A DNA stretch of 64,000 nucleotides from JAFIFT01 sp020051095 (GCF_964199965.1 NZ_CAXMZT010000007.1:62001-126000); one strand, 5' to 3'. Numbered from the stretch's first letter, positions 8,559-18,047 are shown. Numbers and translations: made by a program. Notes: generated from the letters alone by a model not told the origin.

Positions 8559-9764
8559 TCAGTGAGGCGTATTTTGCAGATTTGTTGCAATAAATGCAAT
8601 GATTTGAGCAGCGATTCGTGTTTTATGATTATTGGGTAACTCGATTACTTTATCCGATGTGATAAGGGTTACTTGATTCGTTTCTTTGCCAAACACTTTA
8701 TCATTGCCCACTTCATTAGCCACGACTAAATCCAGCTGTTTACGAACCAGTTTATCTTTTGCATGCGCTAATACATGTTGCGTTTCTGCAGCAAAGCCAA
8801 CCACGTAAGCAGGCAGCCCACTCTTTGCGACCGTCGCAATGATGTCAGGATTATTTATGAGTTCTAACGTATGATTTTTTGCCTGTCCCCGTTTGATTTT
8901 TTCTGCTTGGGGTGTTGTCACAGAAAAATCGGAAACGGCCGCACATCCGATGACAATCATATCTTTCTTTAATAACCCATTCACGGTTTTTAACATATCG
9001 GCAGCACTTTCAACACGATACAGTTGCACGCCCGAAGGGGGGGATAAGGAAACGGGGCCGGATACTAATAATACCTTTGCGCCGGCATGTTTGGCAGCGC
9101 GCGCTAAGGCATATCCCATTTTCCCCGAGCTACGGTTACTCAAATAACGCACCGGATCAATAGCCTCTAAGGTTGGGCCTGCTGTAATTAACACCGTTTG
9201 ACCCTGCAGGGATGTTTTGAAATCCGCTAAACGCAGTTGTTCAATGATTGCTTCTACTTCGGGTAAACGGCCTGGGCCAAATTCACCACAAGCCTGAGCG
9301 CCCTCATCAGGCTCCATGACCATCACACCATAGCTGCGCAACGTGGCAACATTGGCTTTCGTGGCTGGATGCGACCACATGCTATGATTCATGGCGGGAC
9401 AAATCACCACCGGATTGGTGTTGACTAAAAATAGCGTCGATAGCAAATCATCCGCTAGTCCATAGGCAAACTTAGCAAGACAATTAGCCGATGCAGGGGC
9501 TATGACAAACAAGTCTGCCCACCGCGCCAACTCAATATGACTCATGCCCTTTTCAGCTTCTGCATCGAACAACGCCGTGCGCGGTGGCTGGCCACTCAGG
9601 GCTTGGATACTCAAAGGCGTGACAAAATGAGACGCGGAATCCGTCATCACCACGCGGATGTCTGCGCCTAAATGGGTTAACTCACGAATGAGCAACAGCG
9701 CTTTATAGGCAGCCACCCCACCTGTAATGCCAACTAAGATGTTGGCCCCAGTAAAATCTTTCAT
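8559..9764 (-). CDS. coaBC: Bifunctional phosphopantothenoylcysteine decarboxylase/phosphopantothenate-cysteine ligase
   Basis: Carries out two steps of coenzyme A synthesis: ligation of cysteine to 4'-phosphopantothenate and decarboxylation to 4'-phosphopantetheine. The 401-residue protein has the FMN-dependent CoaC domain first (GGVAAYKAL, PAMNHSMW, and ACGEFGPGRLPE with its catalytic Cys) and the CoaB ligase domain from about residue 190 (TAGPTLEAIDPVRYLSNRSS, then KIKR). It is followed directly by dut and algC on the same strand. Confidence 0.96.
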   Translation of the reverse strand: MKDFTGANILVGITGGVAAYKALLLIRELTHLGADIRVVMTDSASHFVTPLSIQALSGQPPRTALFDAEAEKGMSHIELARWADLFVIAPASANCLAKFAYGLADDLLSTLFLVNTNPVVICPAMNHSMWSHPATKANVATLRSYGVMVMEPDEGAQACGEFGPGRLPEVEAIIEQLRLADFKTSLQGQTVLITAGPTLEAIDPVRYLSNRSSGKMGYALARAAKHAGAKVLLVSGPVSLSPPSGVQLYRVESAADMLKTVNGLLKKDMIVIGCAAVSDFSVTTPQAEKIKRGQAKNHTLELINNPDIIATVAKSGLPAYVVGFAAETQHVLAHAKDKLVRKQLDLVVANEVGNDKVFGKETNQVTLITSDKVIELPNNHKTRIAAQIIAFIATNLQNTPH

Positions 9765-10047
9765 GCAAACCTATCCAGAAAAGCACCATTGATTGCCTAT
9801 ATCATAGTCGAAATTAAGGCAATGTTCCTAGCCTAACTTTATTTCATACTCATAAAATAGCAAATTGATTAACGAGTTGCCATAAAAACCGTTGACTACT
9901 AGCCACCTCTTGCAATCCGCCCCCCCAATGGTAATAATGAAGTGAGTCGCATGATTTTGGTCTTTAATGCTATTATCGCTGGCTAGGGCGTATCCTCACT
10001 CCATTAGTTAAAGCGAAAAATAATTAATTCAATAAGTAGGAGCGGCA

Positions 10048-11778
10048 ATGAGCCATCACATTTGGGCACAACATTACAACCCTGAAACCAAGGAAGAAAT
10101 TGGCGAATTGGCGCACCAACATTTATCCTCCATGCTTTCCGAAGTCGCTATCCAATACGCCAATAAGGTGGGCTTTAGCCAAATTCTGCCTAATGGGATG
10201 CACGCATCTCTAACCTACCAACAAGCCGATGAGCTTTCCGATGCGTTTGCTTGTTTTCTACGCAATAACTTAAATCTTCGCCAAGGAGACCGCGTTGCCG
10301 TCCAGTTGCCGAATTGTTTAAGTTATGCCATTGCCGTATTTGGCATCCTGAAAGCAGGCTGTGTGTTAGTCAACACCAACCCACTTTATAAAGCCGAGGA
10401 AATGACCCACCAATTTGCTGATGCAGGCGCTAAAGCATTGGTTATCATTGATATGTTCACCGATGCATTACCTGAAGTGATTCCCCAAACCGCCATTGAA
10501 CACATCATCACTGTCAGGATTGATGAGTTTTATTCACCCATTCAAAGTGGCCTCATCCGCTTTATCCAAAAATATGTCAAACGAGTCATCCCCCATTTAA
10601 CCCTTCCCTATACCCCATTTTCCCAAGCACTCGAGAAGGGCAAATCACAGTTAAACAAAGGGGAGAGCGTCAAAGCATTCATCGAAGGGCTTGATGAAAA
10701 TTCGTTGGCGTTATTGCAATACACGGGTGGAACCACCGGTGTTTCCAAAGGGGCTATGCTCAGTCATAAAAACCTCATTTCCAACATGATGCAAATGCTG
10801 GAGATGGTTGGTTCTTATTTAAAATCTGGCGAAGAAACGGTGTTAACAGCACTGCCTCTTTATCATATCTTTGCTTTTACTGTGAATTTATTAGGGTTTT
10901 ATTTTATGGGGTCTCACAACATATTGATTCCCTCCCCACGCCCTGCTAGCAATATGAAAAAAGCCTTTGAAACTTACGATATTACTTGGATGAGTGCAGT
11001 TAATACATTACTCAATTCCTTGCTCAATGAAACATGGTTCCTTGAAAATCCACCAAAGCATATGAAAGCGACTGTATCAGGTGGTATGCCATTGCATGAA
11101 AATGTGGCAAAAAAATGGGAAAGAGTGACTAAATCCCCCGTTGTTGAAGGGTATGGATTAACGGAATCGTCCCCATTGCTATCCTTTAACCCGTTAGGTG
11201 GCAAAACTAAAATTAATTCCATCGGTATTCCCGCTCCCTCCACAGAAATGAAAGTGGTCAATGAAAAAGGCAAGGAAATGCCCATTGGCGAAGCCGGCGA
11301 AATTATTGCTAAAGGACCTCAAATCATGCTTGGGTATTGGCAACGCCCTGAGGAAACCGCCAATACCATTCGGGATGGATGGTTATATACCGGTGATGTT
11401 GCTACCATGGATGAAGAGGGCTATTTCACCATCGTTGATCGTAAAAAAGATATGATTATTGTCAGTGGCTTTAATGTATACCCCAACGAAGTCGAATCTT
11501 GCATCGCTAAATATGACGGCGTCATGGAAGTGGCTGTTATTGGTGAACCAAATGACAAAACGGGAGAAGCAGTTATCGCGTATGTTGTCAGGAATTCCCC
11601 AGACATGACCGAAGAAAATTTACGGCAATTCTGCAAACAACACCTTGCCGATTACAAGGTGCCAAGACGGGTTATTTTTCAACAAGAGTTGCCAAAGAGT
11701 ACGGTGGGTAAAATTCTACGCCGTTCATTACGAAAGCAACCCAATGTTCAAACTATGGAAGTCAGTGAACCGGCTTGA
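10048..11778 (+). CDS. fadD: Long-chain acyl-CoA synthetase
   Basis: Activates long-chain fatty acids to acyl-CoA through an acyl-adenylate. The 576-residue protein has the ANL superfamily motifs: YTGGTTGVSKG (P-loop, about residue 225), GYGLTESSP (adenine site), TGDVATMDEEGYFTIVDRKK (hinge Asp and Arg) and the C-terminal lysine in PKSTVGKILRR. The ATG follows TAGGAG at good spacing. It is the only plus-strand gene among minus-strand neighbours from dnaX to the MAPEG gene. The 9765-10047 spacer holds its promoter and that of coaBC; I see no other feature there. Confidence 0.94.
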   Translation: MSHHIWAQHYNPETKEEIGELAHQHLSSMLSEVAIQYANKVGFSQILPNGMHASLTYQQADELSDAFACFLRNNLNLRQGDRVAVQLPNCLSYAIAVFGILKAGCVLVNTNPLYKAEEMTHQFADAGAKALVIIDMFTDALPEVIPQTAIEHIITVRIDEFYSPIQSGLIRFIQKYVKRVIPHLTLPYTPFSQALEKGKSQLNKGESVKAFIEGLDENSLALLQYTGGTTGVSKGAMLSHKNLISNMMQMLEMVGSYLKSGEETVLTALPLYHIFAFTVNLLGFYFMGSHNILIPSPRPASNMKKAFETYDITWMSAVNTLLNSLLNETWFLENPPKHMKATVSGGMPLHENVAKKWERVTKSPVVEGYGLTESSPLLSFNPLGGKTKINSIGIPAPSTEMKVVNEKGKEMPIGEAGEIIAKGPQIMLGYWQRPEETANTIRDGWLYTGDVATMDEEGYFTIVDRKKDMIIVSGFNVYPNEVESCIAKYDGVMEVAVIGEPNDKTGEAVIAYVVRNSPDMTEENLRQFCKQHLADYKVPRRVIFQQELPKSTVGKILRRSLRKQPNVQTMEVSEPA

Positions 11779-11836
11779 TAGTGCTTTCCTCCATACTGGA
11801 CAAACAAAACTGATCTAATACGGGCGCGGGCACTTT

Positions 11837-12922
11837 TTAAATCAGTGCTTTTTGTCCGGTAATGATAGTGCTTTCCCATACTTGGTTTAACTGATTAATG
11901 ACAGCTTCGGCCGGGATTAAGGACATGGTATCTAGGCCGTGAATTTGTGTTCCCCAAGGGATAGTGTCGACAGTCTTTCCAAGGACTTTTTCGACCGCTT
12001 CATCATAGTAATCGACAGCCAAATGGCGATAAGGGTAAGGACCCGATATTTTCCCAGACGTTACTGCTTGCAAGGCAATCACCGGTGTGCCAACGGCTCC
12101 AGCCATATGGGAGGGACCCGTGTCTGGACAAATCATTAATTTAGCTTGTTTTATCACAGCCATCAATTGAGGCGGTTTTGTTTTACCCACTAAATCGAAC
12201 ACCTCAACTTCCGCCAAAATAGCATCTGCCAGCTGCCTATCAAAATGACCCGGACCACCGGTTAATACGATATGACAATCCAGATTAGCCTTTGCATACT
12301 TGATAACAGAAATATACCGGTCAACAGGCCAGCTTCGTTCGGGTTTGCTTGCAGCCGGATTTAAACAAATAATGGGCATACCTTGGGGAAGATGGGATTT
12401 TGCCCATTCCTCATTTTCTACGCTAATGGGTATATCCCACCTGACATCTGTTTGCGGCACACCAAGAGCGTCGGCAAATTTTAAAAATCCTTCTAAGGTA
12501 TGCTCCTTTCCTGGCTGAATCGCTTCATCGATAAACCAACCATGACCATCTTTTGCACGCTTGGTGTCATAGCCAATAATGCGTTTAGCCCGAATAAGCG
12601 GATAGAGGAGATTTGCTCTTAATGCTGCTTGAGCAGCTAAGCATACATCAAATTGATAAGATCGCATTTGTTGTCGAAACGCCCAAAAATCCTTTATCGA
12701 TTTGGGTTTGTCAATCACGACAAAGTCAATTCCTTTCATCGGAGCGACGAGTTGATAAGCAAGTGATGAAATCACCCAGGTGATCGATGCATGAGGAAGC
12801 GTATCTTGAAGACGTCTGACAAGCGGAACAATCATCAACACATCGCCGAGAGCCGATAAGCGCACGAGACATATCGATTGGATCTTTTCTGGTTGAACGT
12901 TGACAGATCGTCGAAAAAGCAT
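11837..12922 (-). CDS. Glycosyltransferase family 9, heptosyltransferase-like
   Basis: Probably transfers a heptose or related sugar to lipopolysaccharide inner core on the cytoplasmic face of the inner membrane. The 361-residue protein opens with the family signature IQSICLVRLSALGDVLMIVP, has the interdomain LNPAASKPERSWP segment, and the nucleotide-sugar binding region near residue 265 (MICPDTGPSHMAGAVGTPV). The overall pattern is nearest to heptosyltransferase I (WaaC), but the acceptor cannot be read from sequence. It lies close behind the small zinc-finger gene on the same strand and converges with fadD. Confidence 0.85.
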   Translation of the reverse strand: MLFRRSVNVQPEKIQSICLVRLSALGDVLMIVPLVRRLQDTLPHASITWVISSLAYQLVAPMKGIDFVVIDKPKSIKDFWAFRQQMRSYQFDVCLAAQAALRANLLYPLIRAKRIIGYDTKRAKDGHGWFIDEAIQPGKEHTLEGFLKFADALGVPQTDVRWDIPISVENEEWAKSHLPQGMPIICLNPAASKPERSWPVDRYISVIKYAKANLDCHIVLTGGPGHFDRQLADAILAEVEVFDLVGKTKPPQLMAVIKQAKLMICPDTGPSHMAGAVGTPVIALQAVTSGKISGPYPYRHLAVDYYDEAVEKVLGKTVDTIPWGTQIHGLDTMSLIPAEAVINQLNQVWESTIITGQKALI

Positions 12923-12930
12923 GTGGATGG

Positions 12931-13122
12931 CTACTTATCAAGAATATAGACAGCACCACAATAGGGACACACTTCCCTGCCTGTTTTTTCGATGGGCAAA
13001 TACACTTTGGGGTGCGCATTCCAAAGCGTCATCTCATCGGTTGGGCAGGATAGGGGTAAATCGTTTGCAGTAATATGATATTCTTTGCGCTCACACGCTA
13101 ATATTTTACCTTCTTGAGACAT
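12931..13122 (-). CDS. Zinc-finger domain protein (CHCC/NDUFS6-like)
   Basis: A 63-residue protein with the order Cys (residue 10), Cys-Pro (residue 25), His (residue 37, NAHPKVYLPIEK) and the closing CPYCGAVYIL. This matches the small bacterial zf-CHCC family, related to the zinc-binding domain of the complex I subunit NDUFS6. Bacterial members are usually of unknown function. Its stop is separated from the glycosyltransferase start by only eight bases, suggesting one transcript. Confidence 0.83.
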   Translation of the reverse strand: MSQEGKILACERKEYHITANDLPLSCPTDEMTLWNAHPKVYLPIEKTGREVCPYCGAVYILDK

Positions 13123-13176
13123 AGTTTACCTTATAGTAATTTAAGAATTTTCCCGCATTAGGCGTTAACCACATTA

Positions 13177-13301
13177 CCCTCTCTCCCCCGTGCGCAGCAT
13201 GGGGGAGAGGGATGGGGAGAGGGGGTTAACAATCGTTCGCGTTAGCGATACATTATTCGATCTGCCCTCTCCCTACACCCTCTCCCGTTCCTGGGAGAGG
13301 G
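13177..13301. repeat. Two GC-rich intergenic hairpins (CCCTCTCC type)
   Basis: A first hairpin pairs CCCTCTCTCCCCC (13177-13189) with GGGGGAGAGGG (13201-13211). Its surroundings extend to an outer GTTAACC/GGTTAAC pair. A second hairpin, a perfect 9-bp stem CCCTCTCCC/GGGAGAGGG with a 6-nt loop, lies at 13278-13301. Such palindromes are common dispersed intergenic repeats in gammaproteobacteria. A transcription-stopping role for the operon ending in miaA is possible but unproved. No gene is visible in 13123-13315. Confidence 0.7.
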
Positions 13302-13315
13302 GATTTTGGAATTAC

Positions 13316-13515
13316 TGTAGGTTGGGCTCTAAAAGATAGACCCTTTTGCTAACTATAGAATTAAACCCTACGCCGACGTACCGCGGCTTGTCCGCGGTAT
13401 CCAGTAACGCCCGTTTGTACCACACATCAGTATCAAAGCCAGCCCCTGGATCCCGCGAACAAGTCGCGGGACGTCGGAATAAACAATGTGTCGATCCTTT
13501 AGAACCCAACCTACA
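13316..13515. repeat. Nested palindromic MITE-like element, 200 bp
   Basis: The outer ends are inverted repeats of 26 bp beginning TGTAGGTTGGG (left 13316-13341, right 13490-13515), with mismatches at only three positions in the first 25. Inside lies a second inverted repeat of 32 bp with four mismatches (13373-13404 and 13446-13477), built around CCGCGGCTTGTCCGCGG-type sequence. There is no open reading frame of note. The right end overlaps the 3' end of miaA and supplies its TAG stop codon (13511-13513). The form suggests a non-autonomous mobile repeat; no target duplication was established. Confidence 0.78.
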
Positions 13516-14443
13516 CCCAATTATCCATGATTTCTTCAACGATGGCTACGATTCGTTCCCGATTTTGTTCCTGTTCTGCCATCATAATACGTCCATAGGG
13601 CCAGCGACGTAACCAGGTGATTTGTCTCTTGGCTAATTGACGTGTGGCGGCTACCCCTTTATCTAACAACTCCGATTCATTCAATTGACCTTGCAAATAG
13701 CGGTACACTTGCCGATACCCCACCATGCGCATGGAAGGGGAATGAATGGCGTTCGGCCATTGCTCGAGGATGCTTTTTGTTTCCGTCACCAACCCTTCCT
13801 TCAACATAGTGCTAAACCTTTCGGCAATACACTGATGTAGCCATGCTCTTTTTTTCGGTAGTAATAGGATATTTTCAAACCGATAGGGCAAGGGCCTGTT
13901 CTCTTCGATGAGGTGTGATAAGGGTTTTCCGGTTAAATAATAGACTTCCAGTGCTCGCGAAATACGCTGTTTGTCATGCGGATGGATACGTGTTGCTGTT
14001 ATTGCATCAACCTCTGCTAGCGTTTGGTGTAGATATGGCCAACCTTTCGCTTCTCCTTGTTCGAGCAATTGACTTCGCAATGACTCATCGGCGCCGGGGA
14101 GTTCGGAAAGACCTATCTGTATGGCTTGAAAATACATCATTGTGCCACCAACCAATACGGGAATACGCTGATTGGTGAAACTTTTGTTGATGCATTGGTC
14201 GACATCTCGAACAAATTGAGCCGCTGAATAACTGCCATCGGGCTCAATTAAATTGATGAGCTGATGGGGGTAGCATAGAAGCTCTTCAACCGTTGGCTTT
14301 GCAGTACCGATAGCCATCTGTTGGTAAACCATTGCTGAGTCAACCGAAATAATATCGATGGGCAGTTTATCAGCCAAGGCCATCACCAGTTTTGTCTTTC
14401 CACTGGCTGTTGGTCCTAACACACAAAATACCGGTTTAACCAT
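13511..14443 (-). CDS. miaA: tRNA dimethylallyltransferase
   Basis: Adds a dimethylallyl group to A37 of tRNAs that read codons starting with U. The 310-residue protein has GPTASGKT (P-loop, residues 9-16), the DSAMVYQQMAIGTAKP segment, the substrate region GGTMMYFQA and the RQLAKRQITWLRRW tail typical of MiaA. The start codon overlaps the mutL stop by eight bases. The C terminus ends ...IMDNWV, and its stop codon lies inside the terminal repeat of a palindromic element, so the last residues may have been set by that insertion. Confidence 0.96.
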   Translation of the reverse strand: MVKPVFCVLGPTASGKTKLVMALADKLPIDIISVDSAMVYQQMAIGTAKPTVEELLCYPHQLINLIEPDGSYSAAQFVRDVDQCINKSFTNQRIPVLVGGTMMYFQAIQIGLSELPGADESLRSQLLEQGEAKGWPYLHQTLAEVDAITATRIHPHDKQRISRALEVYYLTGKPLSHLIEENRPLPYRFENILLLPKKRAWLHQCIAERFSTMLKEGLVTETKSILEQWPNAIHSPSMRMVGYRQVYRYLQGQLNESELLDKGVAATRQLAKRQITWLRRWPYGRIMMAEQEQNRERIVAIVEEIMDNWV

Positions 14444-16088
14444 AGAGGATGCTCCGACAATGATTATCGGTTAATCGAATCATGCCGTTTAACTGATTTT
14501 GTTCGATTTCAGGCTGGTGGGCGTCACAATAAGCCGTCATTAAATCTATTATCGAAGCATCAATGGATGGCAAATGCTCAATGTAGGCTTTAATGATGAG
14601 TGAAAGCATGGATGAAATCGTCTGTGGTTTGGCATCAAGAATCTGATCAACAAGCACATGCAAAGGCAGTTGTGACAGCATCAAAGGCGTCCCCTGCCAA
14701 TGCAAGGCATTCCCCTGAATGTTAGCAGTAAGGCCAAGCTGGGATAATAACGGCAGATAATCAACAAATGTTTCCTCATCCCCCGGTGTTAAGGGGTGGC
14801 TTAAAGGCACCAGTAATGGGCGGGAAGGTAACGGGAATGATTGTTGGTTGCAATGCCAAGTAAGTGCAGCTTCTATTAACACTGGTTTATGCCAAAGCAG
14901 CCAATGGCCTTGCCATTGGAAGATTCCATAGTCATTCGACACCGAATGAGACGACACTGGATTAATGTTAATACTTTGATGCATTCCAGGTATGTTCACC
15001 GGTCTCGTCGGTTCTGATATTTGCCAACGGCTCGTCAATGGGGAAGAGGTCGTTGAAAGGGTGCTTTGATACGATTGCTTATCTGCGATTGGTTTTGAGC
15101 CTAGCAGGTCTGTGATTTGTGAATAGATAAAATCATGAACTAATCGCGGCTGTTGAAATCGCAACTCATGCTTCGTTGGGTGAACATTGACATCCACTTC
15201 CGCAGGGTCAATGGTTAGATACAACAAACAAGCAGGGTGACGCCCCGGATAAATAACCGATTCGTAGGCTTGCTTTAAGGCATGGTTCAGCAATTTATCT
15301 TTGACCATACGCTGATTGACATAAATCCAAAGCTTGTCTGATTGAGAGCGTTGATAGGTTGCATCGCTTATCCAGCCACTTAACCGCATCCCCGCACGTT
15401 CGGCATCCACATAGTGGGCTGCCTGGATAAAGGGTTTTCCAAATAGCTTTTCAAGCCGAACAAGTAAACGCTTATCATCCGTTGCTGCGGGCAGTTGCAA
15501 GACGATTTTTCCATTGTTTCTTAACATAATTGCGGCTTTAGGCGTGCTTAAAGCAAAGCGTCGAACAACCCCTTCGAGCGCATGAAACTCCGTTCGCTCT
15601 GACTTAAGAAAGCGCTTTCGAACGGGTGCATTATAAAATAAATCGCGAACTTCAACGGTCGTGCCTCGTTGTCTTGCGCATGGGTTGACCTGCCAAGATT
15701 GTTCATGCCAGCGCAATTCACTGGCTTGAGGCATCTCATCGGTTTTAGATTGGATAGTTAAACGAGCCACTGAAGCAATACTCGCTAAAGCCTCTCCACG
15801 AAAGCCCATGGTATGGATAGCATACAAGTCATTTAATGTTTTTATCTTACTAGTCGCATGTGCTGCCACAGCAAGGGGTAGGTCGTCTGGATGGATACCA
15901 AAGCCATTATCTGCCACACTAATGCCATTCAAACCAGCATATTCCACATCGATATGGATCTGCGTTGCACCGGCATCACGGGCATTTTCGAGTAATTCTT
16001 TGACTACCGATGCGGGTCGTTCAATGACCTCACCCGCCGCGATTTGATTGGCTAGATCCGATGGAAGCGTCTGTATTCTAAGAATCAT
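14436..16088 (-). CDS. mutL: DNA mismatch repair protein MutL
   Basis: Couples mismatch recognition by MutS to strand incision. The 550-residue protein has the GHKL ATPase motifs in the first 110 residues (ENARDAGAT, DNGFGI, TMGFRGEALASI), the VHPTKHELRF segment near residue 300 that ends the N-terminal half, a variable linker, and a C-terminal dimerisation domain. The metal-binding DQHAxxE endonuclease motif is not visible, so this looks like the non-endonuclease type. Its ATG overlaps the amiC stop. Confidence 0.96.
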   Translation of the reverse strand: MILRIQTLPSDLANQIAAGEVIERPASVVKELLENARDAGATQIHIDVEYAGLNGISVADNGFGIHPDDLPLAVAAHATSKIKTLNDLYAIHTMGFRGEALASIASVARLTIQSKTDEMPQASELRWHEQSWQVNPCARQRGTTVEVRDLFYNAPVRKRFLKSERTEFHALEGVVRRFALSTPKAAIMLRNNGKIVLQLPAATDDKRLLVRLEKLFGKPFIQAAHYVDAERAGMRLSGWISDATYQRSQSDKLWIYVNQRMVKDKLLNHALKQAYESVIYPGRHPACLLYLTIDPAEVDVNVHPTKHELRFQQPRLVHDFIYSQITDLLGSKPIADKQSYQSTLSTTSSPLTSRWQISEPTRPVNIPGMHQSININPVSSHSVSNDYGIFQWQGHWLLWHKPVLIEAALTWHCNQQSFPLPSRPLLVPLSHPLTPGDEETFVDYLPLLSQLGLTANIQGNALHWQGTPLMLSQLPLHVLVDQILDAKPQTISSMLSLIIKAYIEHLPSIDASIIDLMTAYCDAHQPEIEQNQLNGMIRLTDNHCRSILYG

Positions 16089-17440
16089 GAAGAAGCCGGG
16101 ATTACTAACTTTTGTCCAATATTCACTTGTTCTGATTGTAGTTTATTTGCTTTTTTAAGCAAGTCCAGTTTGACATGAAATTGCCTTGCAATTTTTAATA
16201 ATGTATCGCCTCGCTGCACTTGATATCGCGTTTCTTTTTTGATTTTCCCCGCCTTGACTGGCTTGTGAGATGATGCAGAAGGATACTCAAACTTTGAGCC
16301 CGGTGGAGGAAATTGTTGGAAATGCCTTTTAATGCCTGAGGTGATAGCCTGGGCCATCCGCTGTTGATACGATGAGCTGGTAAGATTTTTTTCTTCTATC
16401 GGATTGGAGATAAAGCCCGTTTCAACCAAAATCGATGGAATATCCGGTGATTTTAGAACGACAAATCGCGCTTGTTCTACCTTATCATTATGTAGCGATG
16501 TGATTTTGCCCATGTATGATAATACTTGCTCACCAACATTTAAGCTTGCACCGATGGTTGCTGTTTGTGATAAATCGATCAACACGGACCGAATCATGCC
16601 ATCTTCATCGTCGAGATCCCCTAAATCAACCCCGCCCAACTCCGAGTAGTTTTCTTTTTCCGCTAACCACCTTGCTGCTTCACTGGTTGCACCTCTTTGC
16701 GATAAGGCAAACACCGATGCCCCTTTGGAGTGGGGATTTTTAAACGCATCAGCATGGACAGAGACAAATAAATCCGCATCATATTTACGGGCAATATTTA
16801 ACCGATTGCGTAACGGAATATAATAGTCTCTATCTCGGGTTAAAATGGCCTTCATCCCAGGTTCTTTATCAATTTGGCGTTTGAGATTTTGAGCGATGGC
16901 TAAGACAACATTTTTTTCGTGTGAATGCTTTGGACCACTCGCGCCCGGATCTTTGCCGCCATGTCCTGCATCAATGACCACGACAATATTTCGTCGGCTG
17001 GCTAAAGGCTTAGGTGGTTGAATGTCTGGCTTAATGCTTTTTGAATTCGGTTTTGAATCGAAGGACTTTCCGCCTGGCTCCCCAATAGTAAAACGCAGAC
17101 TTCGATGCTTATTCGGTAAATCGGCAACGACAAGTCGTAGCGTGGGTGATTCTTGCAAATCAAATACCAAACGATATTTATCACGTTCAGGACGGCCATC
17201 TCGAATTTTTTCGACCATGCCTGTTGGCTTGACACTCGCTAGATTAATACGTTTATCGATGTGATCAAAATCAACCACGAGTCGATAGGGTTTCATTAAC
17301 GTAAAGTAACTGTAGGATGTGTTATTATCCACTTCAATATCGATAACGGTACCCACATGATGAACCGTGATATTGTATAGTTGGTTAGCAAAGCTAACTG
17401 ACATCAAGCTGCTAAGCAAAATGCCAATAAACAATCTCAT
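16085..17440 (-). CDS. amiC: N-acetylmuramoyl-L-alanine amidase with AMIN and LysM domains
   Basis: Periplasmic enzyme that cleaves the amide between muramic acid and the stem peptide, used in daughter-cell separation. The 451-residue protein has a signal peptide (residues 1-18), an AMIN domain (about 20-115), an Amidase_3 domain with zinc and catalytic residues (VVIDAGHGGKDPG, VSVHADAF, and the catalytic Glu in VETGFISN), and a C-terminal LysM domain (YQVQRGDTLLKIARQFHVK onward). The AmiB/AmiC distinction is not certain; position next to tsaE and mutL corresponds to amiB in E. coli. Confidence 0.93.
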   Translation of the reverse strand: MRLFIGILLSSLMSVSFANQLYNITVHHVGTVIDIEVDNNTSYSYFTLMKPYRLVVDFDHIDKRINLASVKPTGMVEKIRDGRPERDKYRLVFDLQESPTLRLVVADLPNKHRSLRFTIGEPGGKSFDSKPNSKSIKPDIQPPKPLASRRNIVVVIDAGHGGKDPGASGPKHSHEKNVVLAIAQNLKRQIDKEPGMKAILTRDRDYYIPLRNRLNIARKYDADLFVSVHADAFKNPHSKGASVFALSQRGATSEAARWLAEKENYSELGGVDLGDLDDEDGMIRSVLIDLSQTATIGASLNVGEQVLSYMGKITSLHNDKVEQARFVVLKSPDIPSILVETGFISNPIEEKNLTSSSYQQRMAQAITSGIKRHFQQFPPPGSKFEYPSASSHKPVKAGKIKKETRYQVQRGDTLLKIARQFHVKLDLLKKANKLQSEQVNIGQKLVIPASS

Positions 17441-17910
17441 CGCTGTCCCCGCAAACAGTGGATAAAGGCTTCTCCGCGTTCGGTTTTAGCTGAAATAGTC
17501 ATCATTCGCCCATTCTCCTTGATAGTCATATCAATCAGCACATCCAACACAGCCATAGCCGTTTGCGTTTTAGAAGGCCACTCGATAAAACAAACCGCGT
17601 TGTCAGTGACATAATCTCGAAAGCCAATGAATGCTAATTCTTCTTCATGGGCAATCCGGTACAAGTCGAAATGATGCACTTGCCAATTTTGACAATCGTA
17701 TGTTTCGACAAGTGCATAAGTGGGGCTTTTGATTGCTCCCGTTATTCCTAATGCTCTTAGTAATGCCCTTATCAAGGTTGTTTTGCCTACCCCTAACTCA
17801 CCCGATAATCCAATAACGCAGGGTGGTTGGACACAGCCACTCATTTGGGCTGCCCATTGCCCGGTGGCAGACTCATCCTCTAATTCAATTATTATGACAT
17901 TGTTCATCAA
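17437..17910 (-). CDS. tsaE: tRNA threonylcarbamoyladenosine biosynthesis ATPase TsaE
   Basis: ATPase partner of TsaB and TsaD in making t6A37 of ANN-decoding tRNAs. The 157-residue protein has the Walker A motif GELGVGKTTL (about residue 39), the KSPTYALVETY segment and the HFDLYRI and FIEWP motifs that define this small family. The stop overlaps the amiC start by four bases. Together with amiC, mutL and miaA it forms the conserved gammaproteobacterial block. Confidence 0.95.
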   Translation of the reverse strand: MMNNVIIIELEDESATGQWAAQMSGCVQPPCVIGLSGELGVGKTTLIRALLRALGITGAIKSPTYALVETYDCQNWQVHHFDLYRIAHEEELAFIGFRDYVTDNAVCFIEWPSKTQTAMAVLDVLIDMTIKENGRMMTISAKTERGEAFIHCLRGQR

Positions 17911-17980
17911 AAACTCAATGGTATCTATAGCATCTCAGGCATAAAGTGCAACGTACCCAAATTATCACTTCGATTCAACA

Positions 17981-18030
17981 GCCCCTCATCCGCCCTCTGG
18001 GCACCTTCTCCCCATGTCTCCTGAGAAGGG
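17981..18030. repeat. Short intergenic palindrome (CCTTCTC/GAGAAGG)
   Basis: A copy of a common GC-rich intergenic repeat (CCTCATCCGCCC...CACCTTCTCCCC) with a 7-bp stem CCTTCTC/GAGAAGG and a 12-nt loop. It fills most of the short space between the nnr stop and the tsaE start. Confidence 0.5.
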
Positions 18031-18047
18031 AAAATGAAAGAAGATGT

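Noticed and set aside
13177..13301. CRISPR-like array of CCCTCTCC repeats
   Set aside because: The repeats are inverted and irregularly spaced, without constant-length spacers, so they are hairpins and not a CRISPR array.
13312..13612. Overlapping 75- and 88-codon frames on both strands
   Set aside because: Both are contained largely in the nested palindrome and the end of miaA; inverted repeats produce mirrored frames and there is no supporting start signal.
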